Shown here: one piece after another, positions 52,979-62,249 of the stretch
How the letters are laid out: every line of letters starts with the position of its first letter
Numbering within the stretch: position 1 is the first letter of the stretch
Source: Yinghuangia soli
Lineage (GTDB): Bacteria; Actinomycetota; Actinomycetes; Streptomycetales; Streptomycetaceae
Direction: 5' to 3'
DNA: 64,000 nucleotides
Assembly: GCF_021502675.1 (NCBI RefSeq)
Contig: NZ_JAKFHA010000001.1
Location: 863,566-927,565, forward strand
Translations under genes and position numbers: made by a program
Notes under the pieces: generated by a model
Database searches by the model: none
Seen by the model: only the letters and a program-made list of their open reading frames with translations
Told to the model about the DNA's origin: nothing

Positions 52979-53155
52979 ATGGACGAGTTCACCGCCGACG
53001 TGCTGCGTCGGATACGCGAGACCGAGCAGGCCCTCAAACAGGCCTTCGACAGCGGCGACGATTTCCTGGTGGAAGTCCAGCAAGAAGAGCTGCACGACCT
53101 GGTGCGCATGGCCTCGGACCACGGGGTGCAGGTTCTGCCCGAGACGGCTGCCTGA
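52979..53155 (+). CDS. 58-aa conserved-looking small protein
   Basis: A 58-residue acidic, helical protein (EFTADVLRRIRETEQALKQA, then EVQQEELHDLVRMASDHGV). No membrane segment. I recall similar short proteins next to the inositol-phosphatase gene in Streptomyces, but cannot name a family. Ribosome site is weak (TTGGGG before CCCCCACATG). The T-tailed terminator directly downstream at 53243 supports it being a transcribed gene. Confidence 0.7.
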   Translation: MDEFTADVLRRIRETEQALKQAFDSGDDFLVEVQQEELHDLVRMASDHGVQVLPETAA

Positions 53156-53242
53156 CCCGTACGCCGGGGGCCGCCTGCGGCCGGCTCCCGCACCTCGGGA
53201 AAAGGGCATGCGACCAGGACATACGTGACGGGGCGACTGCTC

Positions 53243-53285
53243 CCCCCGGCAGACGCGGACCGCGTCGGCCGGGGGTTGTTGTTTG
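53243..53285 (+). terminator. rho-independent terminator of the 58-aa gene
   Basis: CCCCCGGC and GCCGGGGG pair, with an inner GACGC/GCGTC stem separated by an A/G mismatch, followed by TTGTTGTTTG. Confidence 0.9.
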
Positions 53286-53330
53286 CGCGGCCATCCGGGT
53301 GCCCGGCGGACCGACGCGGGCGCGGGTGCG

Positions 53331-54131
53331 TCAGGCGCCCAGTGCGCCGAGTGCCTCGGCGAGCTCCGTGTACAGCTCCGGGGCGGCGGCCACGGTCAGC
53401 GACGATCCGTCGGCCTCCGGGTGCAGCTCGCCGACCCGGGCGCCCGCCTCGGTCGCGATGAGCGCGCCCGCCGCGACGTCCCACGGGTTGAGGCCGCGCT
53501 CGTAGTAGGCGTCGACGCGGCCGCAGGCGACCGCGCACAGGTCGATCGCCGCGGAGCCGTAGCGGCGGATGTCGCGGACCGCGGGCAGGATGCGGTGCAC
53601 GACGCCGGCCTGCCGGGTGCGGCGTTCCACGGTGTAGCCGAAGCCGGTCGCGACCAGTGCGCGGGGCATCGGCACGGCGGTGTTCGCACGCACCGGCTCG
53701 CCGTCCCGGAACGCACCGGCGCCGCGGACCGCGTGGAACGTCTCGCGCTGGGTGGGCACCTCGACGACGCCCACGAGCGCGCCATCGGCGTCCTCGGCGG
53801 CGATCGACACGCACCAGGCGGGCAGTCCGTACAGGTAGTTGACGGTGCCGTCGATGGGGTCGATGACCCAGCGGATGCCGCTGTCGCCGCGTTCGCCGCT
53901 GCCCTCCTCTCCGAGGAAGCCGTCGTGCGGGCGCCGCGCGCGCAGGTACTCGACGATGAGCTTCTCGGCGGCGGTGTCCATCTCGGTCACCACGTCGGTG
54001 GGGCTGCTCTTCGTGGCCGCGACGCCGAGGTCGGCGGGCCGGTCGGCGAGCAGCATGCCGCCGGCCAGCCGGGCCGCCCCGAGCGCCAGTTCGAGCAGGT
54101 CGGCGGTGTCGCCGTGGGGTTCGGTGGTCAC
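53331..54131 (-). CDS. inositol monophosphatase family protein
   Basis: A 266-residue lithium-sensitive-type phosphatase. Metal and catalytic motifs: FLGEEGSGE, WVIDPIDGTVNYLYG and NPWDVAAGALIATEAGA. It dephosphorylates inositol-1-phosphate or related sugar phosphates; in actinomycetes this family also includes histidinol-phosphatase-like and NADP phosphatase members, so substrate is not certain. It ends 22 bp after the ferrochelatase gene's neighbour boundary and is likely co-transcribed with nothing upstream except hemH-side read-through. Confidence 0.93.
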   Translation of the reverse strand: MTTEPHGDTADLLELALGAARLAGGMLLADRPADLGVAATKSSPTDVVTEMDTAAEKLIVEYLRARRPHDGFLGEEGSGERGDSGIRWVIDPIDGTVNYLYGLPAWCVSIAAEDADGALVGVVEVPTQRETFHAVRGAGAFRDGEPVRANTAVPMPRALVATGFGYTVERRTRQAGVVHRILPAVRDIRRYGSAAIDLCAVACGRVDAYYERGLNPWDVAAGALIATEAGARVGELHPEADGSSLTVAAAPELYTELAEALGALGA

Positions 54132-54153
54132 CTCTTCATCCTGTCAGCATCCC

Positions 54154-55272
54154 TCAGCGGTCGAGCAGCGCCGCACCGCGCAGTCCCGCTCCGCGGCCGC
54201 GCGGGTCCGGGCAGCAGCCCAGCGGGCAGACGTCGTGGGACGGGCCGAGGCTGCCGAGCGCGCAGCGGTCGGGGTGCCCGCCGCGGACCGACGCGGCGCG
54301 TTCGAGCACCAGTTCGCGTACCGCGGCGGCGAACCGCGGGTCGCTGCCGGTGGTCGCGGCCCGGGCGATGGGCAGCCCGACGCGGTCCGCGGCCGCCTTG
54401 GCCTCGACGTCCAGGTCGTAGACGACCTCCATGTGGTCGGACAGGAACCCGATGGGCACGAGAACCGCGGCCGGCACACCGTCTTCGTGCAGTTGTACGA
54501 GGTGGTCGCCGACGTCCGGCTCCAGCCACGGCACCTGCGGCGGGCCGCTGCGGCTCTGGAAGACGAGGTCCCAGGCCATGTGCGGCCGGCCCAGCGCCCG
54601 GGCGACGCCGGCCGCGACCAGGCGGGCCGTCTCCAGGTGCTGCTCGACGTACGCGTTGCCGTCCGGCCCCGCGGTCTCGGCGGTGACGGTCGGCACCGAG
54701 TGGGTGGTCATCACCAGGCGGGCGCCGGCGCGCAGCTGCTCGGGCAGCCGTTCGAGGGCGGCGAGTGTGTGGTCGACCAGCGGCGCCACGAAGCCGGGGT
54801 GGTTGAAGTAGTGCCGCAGCTTGTCCAGTTCGGGTGCGTGCTCGCCGACTTCGGCGCGGGCCGCCAGGAGGTTCTCGTGGTACTGCCCGCACCCCGAGTA
54901 AGAGGCGTACGCGCTGGTCACCAGCACAGCCGCGCGCCGCACGCCATCGTCGGCCATGCGCTGCAGGGTGTCGGCGAGGTACGGCCGCCAGTTGCGGTTG
55001 CCCCAATAGACCGGCAGGGCGGGGCCGTGCGCGGCGAACTCCTTCTCGATGGCGGCGACCAGTTCGCGGTTCTGCGCGTTGATCGGGCTGACGCCGCCGA
55101 ACAACTCGTAGTGCGCGCCCGCCTCGGCGAGGCGTTCGCGCGGGACGCCGCGGCCGCGGGTGACGTTCTCCAGGAACGGGATGACCTCGTCGGGCCCCTC
55201 CGGTCCGCCGAACGACAGCAGGAGCAGGGCGTCGAAGGGTGCGGCGTCGTCGCCGCGCGCAGCGTCGTGCAT
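54154..55272 (-). CDS. hemH: coproporphyrin ferrochelatase
   Basis: A 372-residue ferrochelatase (CpfC in the coproporphyrin-dependent pathway of actinobacteria), inserting iron into a porphyrin. Motifs: [45 protein letters not shown], the catalytic His region TTHSVPTV, and [16 protein letters not shown]-terminal Cys cluster ([20 protein letters not shown]) with the earlier Cys is consistent with the [2Fe-2S] cluster found in actinobacterial enzymes. Start ATG 55272 has GAGGA eight bases upstream. It lies 22 bp upstream of the inositol phosphatase gene, so an operon is likely. Confidence 0.96.
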   Translation of the reverse strand: MHDAARGDDAAPFDALLLLSFGGPEGPDEVIPFLENVTRGRGVPRERLAEAGAHYELFGGVSPINAQNRELVAAIEKEFAAHGPALPVYWGNRNWRPYLADTLQRMADDGVRRAAVLVTSAYASYSGCGQYHENLLAARAEVGEHAPELDKLRHYFNHPGFVAPLVDHTLAALERLPEQLRAGARLVMTTHSVPTVTAETAGPDGNAYVEQHLETARLVAAGVARALGRPHMAWDLVFQSRSGPPQVPWLEPDVGDHLVQLHEDGVPAAVLVPIGFLSDHMEVVYDLDVEAKAAADRVGLPIARAATTGSDPRFAAAVRELVLERAASVRGGHPDRCALGSLGPSHDVCPLGCCPDPRGRGAGLRGAALLDR

Positions 55273-55449
55273 GGGTCGATCCTCGCACTCCTGTGTCTGT
55301 GCTCCGACCAGCCCGCGTGACCTGCGTCCCAGCTTCCGGGCCGGGCGTTTCCAGGGTCTTCCCGAGCCTGGTGACCGGCGGGTAATGTCCGGAGATCCCA
55401 CGCAGGAGGCCGCCGCCGGACGGCCCGCCTCCGCCCTTTGGAGGATCCG

Positions 55450-56760
55450 TTGAGCAGCACGCCCCCCATGCCCTGGAAAAACTGGGCCGGGAACCAGACC
55501 GCCCAGCCCAGGCGCGTGGCGACGCCGCGGTCCCCCGAGGAGGTCTCGGCGCTCGTGCGGCGCGCGGGGGCGGACGGGCTGCGGGTCAAGGCGGTGGGGG
55601 CGGGGCACTCGTTCACCGCGGTCGCGGTGACGGACGGCGTGCAGGTGCGGCCCGAGGGCCTCACCGAGATCCGCTCGGTCGATGCCTCGGCGGGCACGGT
55701 CACGGTCGGGTCCGGAATGCGCCTCGAACGGCTCAACGAGCTGCTCGCCCAGCACGGCCTGGCACTCACCAACATGGGCGACATCGCGGTGCAGAGCCTC
55801 GCGGGCGCCACCGGTACCGGGACGCACGGCACCGGGCGCTCCTCGGGTGCGCTGTCGGGCCAGATCCGCGGGCTGGAGATGGTCCTCGCGGACGGCGAGA
55901 TCGTCACCTGCTCGCCGGACGAGAACGCCGAGCTGTTCGCCGGCGCCCGGGTCGGCCTGGGCGCGCTCGGCATCGTCACTGCGATCACGTTCGCGGTCGA
56001 GCCGGCGTTCCTGCTGGAGGCGCGCGAAGAGCCGATGCCGATGGCCGAGGTGCTCGACCGCTTCGACGAACTGAGCACCGAGAACGAGCACTTCGAGTTC
56101 TACTGGTTCCCGCACACGGACAGCTGCAACGTCAAGCGCAACAACCGCAGCGCGGGCCCGGCCAAGCCGCTGTCCCGGGCGAAGTTCCTGATCGACGACG
56201 AGATCCTGTCGAACGGCGTGTTCGGCCTGGCCTGCAAAGTCGGCAAGGCCGCGCCGAAGGCGATCCCGACGATCGCGCGGCTCTCCAGCAAGGCGCTGTC
56301 GGCGCGCACCTACACGGATGCGTCGTACAAGGTGTTCACCAGCCCGCGCCGGGTGCGGTTCGTGGAGATGGAGTACGCGCTGCCGCGCGAGGCCGCGGTG
56401 GCCGCGCTGCGCGAGATACACGAACTGGTGAACAAGGGCCACGAGTACGTGTCGTTCCCGGTCGAGGTGCGGGTGGCGCCGTCCGACGACATGTGGCTGT
56501 CGACGGCGAACGGCCGTGACACGGCGTACATCGCCGTGCACATGTTCCGCGGGACTCCGCACGAGCGGTACTTCTCTGCGGTCGAGAAGATCATGACGGC
56601 CCACCAGGGGCGGCCGCACTGGGGCAAGTTGCACACCCGCGACGCTGCGTACCTGGCGGACGCGTACCCGCACTTCAAGGACTTCACTGCGCTGCGCGAC
56701 CGCGTCGACCCCGAACGCCGGTTCGGCAACGACTATCTGCGGCGGGTGCTGGGCGAGTAG
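55450..56760 (+). CDS. FAD-linked aldonolactone oxidase (D-arabinono-1,4-lactone oxidase type)
   Basis: A 436-residue VAO-family flavoprotein. FAD domain: [16 protein letters not shown] with the His of the covalent-flavin position, [20 protein letters not shown], and [12 protein letters not shown]-terminal ALO domain: [18 protein letters not shown], ending in [19 protein letters not shown] and [18 protein letters not shown]. It oxidises sugar lactones with oxygen. I chose TTG 55450 because GGAGG lies five bases before it; TTG 55438 is in frame but has no site. Divergent from hemH. Confidence 0.92.
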   Translation: MSSTPPMPWKNWAGNQTAQPRRVATPRSPEEVSALVRRAGADGLRVKAVGAGHSFTAVAVTDGVQVRPEGLTEIRSVDASAGTVTVGSGMRLERLNELLAQHGLALTNMGDIAVQSLAGATGTGTHGTGRSSGALSGQIRGLEMVLADGEIVTCSPDENAELFAGARVGLGALGIVTAITFAVEPAFLLEAREEPMPMAEVLDRFDELSTENEHFEFYWFPHTDSCNVKRNNRSAGPAKPLSRAKFLIDDEILSNGVFGLACKVGKAAPKAIPTIARLSSKALSARTYTDASYKVFTSPRRVRFVEMEYALPREAAVAALREIHELVNKGHEYVSFPVEVRVAPSDDMWLSTANGRDTAYIAVHMFRGTPHERYFSAVEKIMTAHQGRPHWGKLHTRDAAYLADAYPHFKDFTALRDRVDPERRFGNDYLRRVLGE

Positions 56761-56800
56761 GACGGCATTGCGGGGCGATTAGTACGCCGGCAGGCCCGGG

Positions 56801-57676
56801 TCACGTCGCCGCACCCTCTGCGCTGCCCTGCTGACCCTCTGCGCCGGCCGTGCCGCCGCTGCCCGACTGCCCGGTGGGCGTGCCGCCCTGGGTCGGCGGC
56901 GGCGTGCTGCTGGGCGGCTGCGTGGACGGCGTGGGCGTCGGGGTGGGCGTGCCGGTAGGCGGCTGGGGAGTGTCCGTGGGGTCGGGCTTGCCGGTCGGCT
57001 CCTGGGACGGCTTGCCGGCGTCGGGCGCGGGGCTCTGCGTGCCGGGCGTCGGCGTGCCCTCGTCCTGCTTCTCCTTCTGTTCCTTCTCCTTGGGCGTCGG
57101 GTCGCCGCCTCCGCCGTCGTGGCGGAACACGTCGGTCACGGAAGGCCGGTCGCCGCCGCTCCCGAACAGACTCGCGAACGACCGCCCCATGCCCAGCTCC
57201 AGGGCCGTGATGGTGCCCATGGTGAGGGCGAACACCGCGACCGCGCCCACGATCGAACGCACCAACCAGGGCCGCGTACGCGATGGTTGGGGCACCGGCA
57301 CGGTCGGGCCGGGCGCGGGGTCGGCGAATTCGGGGTGCGCAGGGTCGAACACCGGCAGTACGCGCGTCGCGTCGTCGGCGCCCGGAACCGGCGCGGCTGC
57401 GGGCGCGGCCCCCGGGGCGGCTGCGCCCGAGGCACCGTCCGGGCCGATCTGGGCCCGTACGTCCCTGAGTTGGTCGCCGGTGCGCCGGAACACGTGGACG
57501 TACACCGCGCTGCCCACCGTCGCGACGACACTGGCGATGGCCGCGCCGATCACCGTCCCGGCCGCCCCCAGCTTGGAGAGCAGGAATGCGGACGAGACGG
57601 CGGCAAGAGCACTCGCCACCACCTGCACGCCGCTGAGTTCGATCCGACGGCGTTCGTTGTCGGGCCTTTCCTGCAT
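56801..57676 (-). CDS. membrane protein with Pro/Thr-rich tail
   Basis: A 291-residue protein of unknown function. Two membrane segments at about residues 20-60 form a hairpin (VVASALAAVSSAFLLSKLGA, then GAAIASVVATVGSAVYVHVF). A Pro/Ala linker leads to a third segment (SIVGAVAVFALTMGTITALE). The last 110 residues are low-complexity Lys/Glu then Pro/Thr/Gly repeats (TPTPTPSTQPPS), probably outside the membrane and disordered. Start ATG 57676 has AAGGAA. It is divergent from sepH and I recall a similar neighbour in Streptomyces. Confidence 0.8.
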   Translation of the reverse strand: MQERPDNERRRIELSGVQVVASALAAVSSAFLLSKLGAAGTVIGAAIASVVATVGSAVYVHVFRRTGDQLRDVRAQIGPDGASGAAAPGAAPAAAPVPGADDATRVLPVFDPAHPEFADPAPGPTVPVPQPSRTRPWLVRSIVGAVAVFALTMGTITALELGMGRSFASLFGSGGDRPSVTDVFRHDGGGGDPTPKEKEQKEKQDEGTPTPGTQSPAPDAGKPSQEPTGKPDPTDTPQPPTGTPTPTPTPSTQPPSSTPPPTQGGTPTGQSGSGGTAGAEGQQGSAEGAAT

Positions 57677-58150
57677 CACGTTCCTTGCGCACGATCGGTC
57701 GAAATCACGACTTTGGCGGACAGTTCTTCCCTCTCGGACCTCCGGCACCACCAAGGCCGTTCCCACTGCGGCGATCTTGTGAGGAAGGTCACCGAGGACG
57801 GCCGAAATATTTCGCCCGGATGTGGACGCGTCGTTACGGCGCGGTGCGGCCCGGCCCCGCCCCCGAATGGAGTACTGTTCACGCCAGGTTCCGGAAAGAC
57901 CTGGTGGAGGGGGGAAGCGACCGATCGTACGTGATCGGATACCCGCAAATCAGACACCGCGCACCGTGCGGCTGATTCCTCCGGAACTTCATCTTTTGGA
58001 GCAACCACGACATACCGGTGCGACGGATACGAAAATCCGACACGCCGGGACAAATCGGTCAGGTTGTGGCACGCCGCCACTGGGCAAGTCACACTCGTAA
58101 CGGGAGCAACGACGCAGGTGACGTCGGCAGGCACCACCCGGGAGGTCCCC
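57677..58150. promoter_or_regulatory. 474-bp divergent region upstream of sepH, with AT palindrome
   Basis: No gene supported. The most notable element is the perfect 12-bp palindrome CGAAATATTTCG at 57803-57814, very AT-rich for this genome. Short ORFs here lack ribosome sites and coding bias. The sepH promoter should lie in the right part. Confidence 0.55.
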
Positions 58151-59164
58151 ATGCCCGAACTGCGTGTCGTGGCCGTCAGCAACGACGGCACACGGCTGGT
58201 GCTGAAGGCTGCCGACGGTACCGAGTTCAGCCTTGCCATCGACGAGCGGCTGCGCGCCGCCGTCCGCGGCGACCGAGCGCGCCTCGGGCAGATCGAGATC
58301 GAGGTCGAGAGCCAGCTGCGCCCGCGCGACATCCAGGCGCGTATAAGAGCAGGTGCCACCGCGGAGGAAGTCGCGCAGCTCGCCGGCATCCCCGTGGACC
58401 GCGTCCGGCGCTTCGAGGGCCCCGTCCTCGCCGAGCGCGCCTTCATGGCCGAGCGCGCCCGCAAGACCCCCATCCGCCGCCAGGGCGAGTCCGCCGGACC
58501 CCTGCTCGGCGAGATCGTCACCGAGCGCCTGCACCTGCGCGGCGCCGAGTCCGACTCCGTGCAGTGGGACTCGTGGCGGCGCGACGACGGCAGCTGGGAG
58601 ATCCTGCTGCTCTACCGCGCCGAGGGCGAGATGCACTCGGCCAGCTGGAGCTTCGACCCGCCCCGGCGCCTGGTCACCACCAACGACGACGAGGCGCGCT
58701 CCCTGGTGGGCGAGCAGACCGCGGGCGGCGAGGCGCCGTTCCCGTTCCGCCCGCGCCTCGCGTCGCTGCCCCGCAACACCGGCGACGACGCCATCACCAG
58801 CCTGCTCGACGCGGTCCCCGGCCTGCGGGAGCCCGGCGGGCCGCAGCGCGAGCCGATCCGCGAGCCGATGCGCATCGACGTGCCCGCGATCGGCGCCGAG
58901 CGCACCCGCCCGGTGCCGGCCGCCGTCCCGGACGACGACGAGCCCGAGGCCCCGGCCGCGGCCGCCGCGGGCGGCGGCGCGCCGTCCGCGGGATCCGCGT
59001 ACGAGAACGTCCTGGTGCCCCGCGTCGTGGGCCCGCACCGCGACCGCCTCATCGGCGCCACCGACCGCCAGGCCGAGGCCGACGGCGTCCGCCCCGGCCG
59101 CCGCGCAACAGTCCCCAGCTGGGACGAAATCGTCTTCGGCAGCCGCCGCAAGAAGCGCGAATAG
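58151..59164 (+). CDS. sepH: septation protein SepH
   Basis: A 337-residue SepH (DUF3071), which stimulates FtsZ assembly during division in Streptomyces and mycobacteria. N-terminal domain: ELRVVAVSNDGTRLVLKAAD, with the HTH-like segment QARIRAGATAEEVAQLAGIP, then VQWDSWRRDDGSWEILLLYR. The C-terminal half is disordered, acidic and Ala-rich, ending in VPSWDEIVFGSRRKK, a conserved short tail. Start ATG 58151 has GGAGG. A terminator follows at 59181. Confidence 0.97.
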   Translation: MPELRVVAVSNDGTRLVLKAADGTEFSLAIDERLRAAVRGDRARLGQIEIEVESQLRPRDIQARIRAGATAEEVAQLAGIPVDRVRRFEGPVLAERAFMAERARKTPIRRQGESAGPLLGEIVTERLHLRGAESDSVQWDSWRRDDGSWEILLLYRAEGEMHSASWSFDPPRRLVTTNDDEARSLVGEQTAGGEAPFPFRPRLASLPRNTGDDAITSLLDAVPGLREPGGPQREPIREPMRIDVPAIGAERTRPVPAAVPDDDEPEAPAAAAAGGGAPSAGSAYENVLVPRVVGPHRDRLIGATDRQAEADGVRPGRRATVPSWDEIVFGSRRKKRE

Positions 59165-59180
59165 CGCCCCCGCACCCCAC

Positions 59181-59216
59181 CGAAGGCCCCGCTCCCCCAA
59201 GGGATCGGGGCCTTCG
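59181..59216 (+). terminator. terminator of sepH
   Basis: CGAAGGCCCCG and CGGGGCCTTCG pair around a 14-nt loop in which CCC and GGG can also pair. It lies 16 bp past the stop. Confidence 0.85.
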
Positions 59217-59632
59217 CCTATTGCGCCCCAAGACAGGGCACTGAGGCGGCGGGCACGCGTACGTGGCGAGCCGCGCATCGTGCTGGCCGTTGGGCGGATG
59301 GGTCGCGGGAGGGGAACGGCGCGCGCAGGGTGGGGGTTCCTTGGGCCGTTTGTGTGACTTCGGAGGGGGCGATCACCCTTATGGCCCTCGAGTCGTCGGG
59401 GATTGGCCTCGTCCTCCCCTCCCCAGGCTCGGGATTTTGCTGACGAGGCATCAGGGAAATGATCGGCACGTGGGTGCAACGGCGATTGTGCGGGGGCGAG
59501 GGGCTTTGGCGGGGGGGGTGCGGGGACTGTGCCGGACTTCCCGGTTCGCTTCCGTGGTGCGTGCTCGGCGCCCTACTGTGTGCGCAAGGGTGCTCAGTGT
59601 TGCTCGGGGACTTGCCCGGGGGGCGGTGGGAT
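59217..59632. other. 416-bp gap, no gene seen
   Basis: Rightward ORFs cross this gap but show no coding bias or ribosome sites. It has somewhat lower GC and long G/T-rich stretches. It may be the promoter and a decayed upstream part of the split gene that follows. Confidence 0.5.
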
Positions 59633-59797
59633 ATGGGCGTGGGAACGTCGGATCAGGTGAGCCACCAGGACGAGCGCGCATTGCTCGCGGAGGTCCGCCT
59701 GTTGTTCGGCGCGGTGGACCCGTGGCTTGCGGAGTTCATGCGCGCGGCCGTTCGGCCCCGTCCGATGACCACGCCACCGAACCGCCCTTCGCCATGA
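59633..59797 (+). pseudogene. 54-aa ORF, likely N-terminal half of a split gene
   Basis: A short ORF from ATG 59633 with QDERALLAEVRLLFGAVDPW, which resembles the opening of a small actinobacterial protein often encoded beside sigma factors and CHAT-domain proteins. Its stop overlaps an ATG (CCATGA at 59793) of a nine-codon ORF, whose own stop overlaps the ATG of the next gene (ATGA at 59820). The distance from its conserved DP to the downstream LTFDAP is about 46 codons, close to what I expect for an intact protein. Either a frameshifted relic or three coupled ORFs. Family memory only. Confidence 0.45.
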
Positions 59798-59819
59798 GCG
59801 ACCGCAGCGAGGCGGTGGC

Positions 59820-60107
59820 ATGAGTGTGTGGGCGGCCGGCGATGCGCCGCACGTCCTCACGTTCGACGCCCCCTCGCTCTCCCTCGTCGTCGAGGTGTTC
59901 CCGCTCGGCCCGCGCCGGCGCATCCTCGGGCAGCTGACCGTGCCGCGGCGGGTCTGCCTGGAGGTCCGGCACGCCGAAGGCGTCCGGACCGTGCTGACCG
60001 ACGACCTGGGCCGGTTCACGGTCGCGGACCTGCCGTCCGGGCTGCTCGGCTTCGTGGCGTACACCGCCGCCGGGCGCCGCGCCGCCACACACTGGTCGGC
60101 GATCTGA
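59820..60107 (+). CDS. 95-aa beta-rich protein, likely C-terminal half of a split gene
   Basis: A 95-residue protein from ATG 59820: PHVLTFDAPSLSLVVEVFPL, then RRRILGQLTVPRRVCLEVRH and LTDDLGRFTVADLPSG. This is the C-terminal domain I recall from small proteins next to RNA polymerase sigma-70 and CHAT/CATRA genes in actinomycetes, where it follows an N-terminal helix like that coded at 59633. Neither partner gene is in the window, so it is an orphan. It is convergent with the sulfurtransferase gene, 21 bp away. Function unknown. Confidence 0.6.
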   Translation: MSVWAAGDAPHVLTFDAPSLSLVVEVFPLGPRRRILGQLTVPRRVCLEVRHAEGVRTVLTDDLGRFTVADLPSGLLGFVAYTAAGRRAATHWSAI

Positions 60108-60128
60108 CGCGGGGCCCGGCTCGCGCGG

Positions 60129-60992
60129 CTACTCCCCCGTGGCGATGGGCCGTTCGGGGTCGGCGATCCACCCGCTCCAGGACGGTGCGTACAAGGCGAC
60201 GCCGGGCACACCGGAGCGTTCTAGGACCAGGACCGCGTGTGCGGCGGTCACACCCGACCCGCAATACGCGCCGACCGCCGCGCCCGGGACCGCGCCGAGG
60301 GCCGCGTAGCGCGCCCGCAGCTCCGCGGCCGGCAGCAGCAGCCCGTCGGGGCCGAGCGCCTCGGTCTCCGGGGCGTTGACGGCGCCTGGGATGTGCCCGG
60401 CGACCGGGTCGATCGGCTCGGTCTCGCCGCGGAAGCGCTCCGCGGCCCGCACGTCGATCAGCACGCCCTCGCGGGCCAGCCGCGCAGCCTGGTCGGCGTC
60501 GAGCAGCGGCAGGCTGCCCGGCTTGGCGGTGAAGTCGCCGTGCTCCGGCTCCGGTACGTCGGTGGTGACCGGCAGCCCCGCCGCGGTCCACGCCGCGAAG
60601 CCGCCGTCCAGGACGCGGACCCGGTCGTGCCCGAAGTACCGCAGCAGCCACCACGCGCGCGCGGCGGCGATGCCGTCCGCGATGTCGTACGCCACGACGT
60701 CGCGGTCCGCCGAGACGCCGGCCGCGCGCATGGCCGCGGCGAACGCGTCCGCACCGGGCAGCGGGTGGCGTCCTTCCACGGCGGCCGCGTCGGACACCGG
60801 GGTGGACAGCCGGGTGTCCATGTCGACGAAGTGCGCGCCGGGCAGATGGCCCTCGCGGTACCAACCGATGCCGGGCGGGCCGCCGAGCTTGTAGCGGATG
60901 TCGAGAAGCACCGGCGGCTGCGCCGAGTCGAGCGCGGCGGCCAGTTCGGCGGTGCCGATGACGGGGCTCTGAGGGATTTCGGTGTCGGTCAC
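60129..60992 (-). CDS. sulfurtransferase with two rhodanese domains
   Basis: A 287-residue thiosulfate/3-mercaptopyruvate sulfurtransferase-type protein. Domain 1 (VLLDIRYKLGGPPGIGWYRE, GHLPGAHFVDMD) has Asp where the active Cys would be (VVAYDIADG), as usual for the structural domain. Domain 2 carries the catalytic Cys in VGAYCGSGVTAAH. It ends PSWSGWIADPERPIATG. Start GTG 60992 has CAGGA seven bases upstream. It likely moves sulfane sulfur to cyanide or thiols. Confidence 0.95.
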   Translation of the reverse strand: MTDTEIPQSPVIGTAELAAALDSAQPPVLLDIRYKLGGPPGIGWYREGHLPGAHFVDMDTRLSTPVSDAAAVEGRHPLPGADAFAAAMRAAGVSADRDVVAYDIADGIAAARAWWLLRYFGHDRVRVLDGGFAAWTAAGLPVTTDVPEPEHGDFTAKPGSLPLLDADQAARLAREGVLIDVRAAERFRGETEPIDPVAGHIPGAVNAPETEALGPDGLLLPAAELRARYAALGAVPGAAVGAYCGSGVTAAHAVLVLERSGVPGVALYAPSWSGWIADPERPIATGE

Positions 60993-61202
60993 GTGCCAAT
61001 CCTGCCGTGCCCCGTGGGTGTGACGCGGCCGCGTTCCCCGCGACAGTGCCGGTGCCGCGTGCCAGCATCGAGACGAAGGCCGGCATCCTCTCCCGGCCGT
61101 ACTCGTCCGGTGGTCCGGACGGGCGGCCGGTCCCGTGGTTGTTCCCGCAGAACCGGCCGGGCCCGCGACGGACGCCCGGCCGCGGAGCCAGTGGAGGCTG
61201 TG

Positions 61203-61997
61203 ATGAGCGAACGGACGAGCCCCTACCCGCAAGGCGTCCCGTGCTGGGTGGACATGGGTTCGCCGGACTTGCAGGCGTCGCTCGACTTCTACGCCGCGGT
61301 GCTGGGGTGGTCCGGGCTGATCGGCCCGGAGGAGCTCGGCTTCTATACGAACTGCACGGTCCGCGACAAGCGCGTGGGCGGCATGATGAAGCTGCCCGAT
61401 CCGGCGATGCCGATCATGTGGACCGTCTATCTGGCGGTCGACGACGCCGATGCGATCGTGGCGAAGGCGCAGGCCGCGGGCGCCACGGTGGTCTTCCCGG
61501 TCATGGACGTCATGGACCTGGGCCGGATGGCGCTGCTGAGCGACCCGACCGGCGCAGTCGTCGGGATCTGGCAGGCGGGCACCCATCATGGGGCCGAACT
61601 GGTGAACGAGCCCGGCGGCGTCATGTGGAACGAGGTCATGACGCGCGACAGCAAGGCCGCACGTGCGTTCTACTCCGAGGTGTTCGGCTACACCTACGAG
61701 GACATGAGTGCGGACGGCATCGAGTACCACGCGTTCATGGTCGACGGCCGGCCCGCGGGCGGCGTCATGGGCATGGACGAGAACTGGCCGGACGAAGTCC
61801 CCGCGCACTGGACCGTGGCGTTCTGCGTCGCGGACACCGATGCGGCGGTCGCGACCGTGCGGGAGTCCGGCGGCGCGGTGCTCAGCGAGCCCGCCGATTC
61901 GCCGTACGGACGCTATGCGACGTGCAAGGACCCGCACGGCGCGACATTCTCGGTGATCGCCGGCGACGAGGACTTCGAGGCGGCCGCCGCCAAGTGA
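61203..61997 (+). CDS. VOC family protein with two glyoxalase-fold domains
   Basis: A 264-residue protein made of two VOC modules (residues 10-125 and 135-258). Module 1: PCWVDMGSPDLQASLDFYAA; module 2: VMWNEVMTRDSKAARAFYSE and KDPHGATFSVIAG. This double-module layout matches actinobacterial CFP32-like glyoxalase/bleomycin-resistance/dioxygenase proteins. Ligand unknown. Start ATG 61203 has GGAGG. Divergent from the sulfurtransferase gene. Confidence 0.93.
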   Translation: MSERTSPYPQGVPCWVDMGSPDLQASLDFYAAVLGWSGLIGPEELGFYTNCTVRDKRVGGMMKLPDPAMPIMWTVYLAVDDADAIVAKAQAAGATVVFPVMDVMDLGRMALLSDPTGAVVGIWQAGTHHGAELVNEPGGVMWNEVMTRDSKAARAFYSEVFGYTYEDMSADGIEYHAFMVDGRPAGGVMGMDENWPDEVPAHWTVAFCVADTDAAVATVRESGGAVLSEPADSPYGRYATCKDPHGATFSVIAGDEDFEAAAAK

Positions 61998-62080
61998 CCG
62001 GCCACAGAGGTGGCGGGCCGCCCCGCACGTTCGCGCCGGGCCTCACGTAGAGTCGGAACCGCCGGGTCCGCCCGGGAGTT

Positions 62081-62111
62081 GACACCGCGTCACGTCTGTC
62101 GGCGCGGTGTC
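62081..62111. promoter_or_regulatory. 9-bp inverted repeat upstream of 26-aa gene
   Basis: GACACCGCG and CGCGGTGTC flank 13 nt, overlapping a TTGACA (-35-like) at 62079. It could be an operator or a leader hairpin 57 bp before the 26-aa ORF. Confidence 0.4.
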
Positions 62112-62168
62112 GGCCGCGGGCGAAACCAGTTCCGGCCCGGCACCGACCACTCGAGGGGGTTCGCCACC

Positions 62169-62249
62169 ATGGGCAAGCTTTTCAAGATCGTTGTTCCCGT
62201 CGCCATCATCGCGGGCCTGGTCCTGCTGAAGAAGCGCAAGCAGGCCTAG
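62169..62249 (+). CDS. 26-aa single-pass membrane peptide
   Basis: A short ORF from ATG 62169: one membrane helix (FKIVVPVAIIAGLVLL) followed by a basic tail (KKRKQ). GAGGGGG lies about 10 bases upstream. The stop TAG lies inside the CTAG at the left end of the MITE-like element, so the native C-terminus may have been altered by insertion. It could be a small stress or toxin-like peptide; there is no antitoxin evidence. Confidence 0.6.
   Translation: MGKLFKIVVPVAIIAGLVLLKKRKQA

Noticed and set aside
57822-58100. 92-codon rightward ORF in the sepH upstream region
   Set aside because: No ribosome site, no coding bias, and it lies where the sepH promoter is expected.
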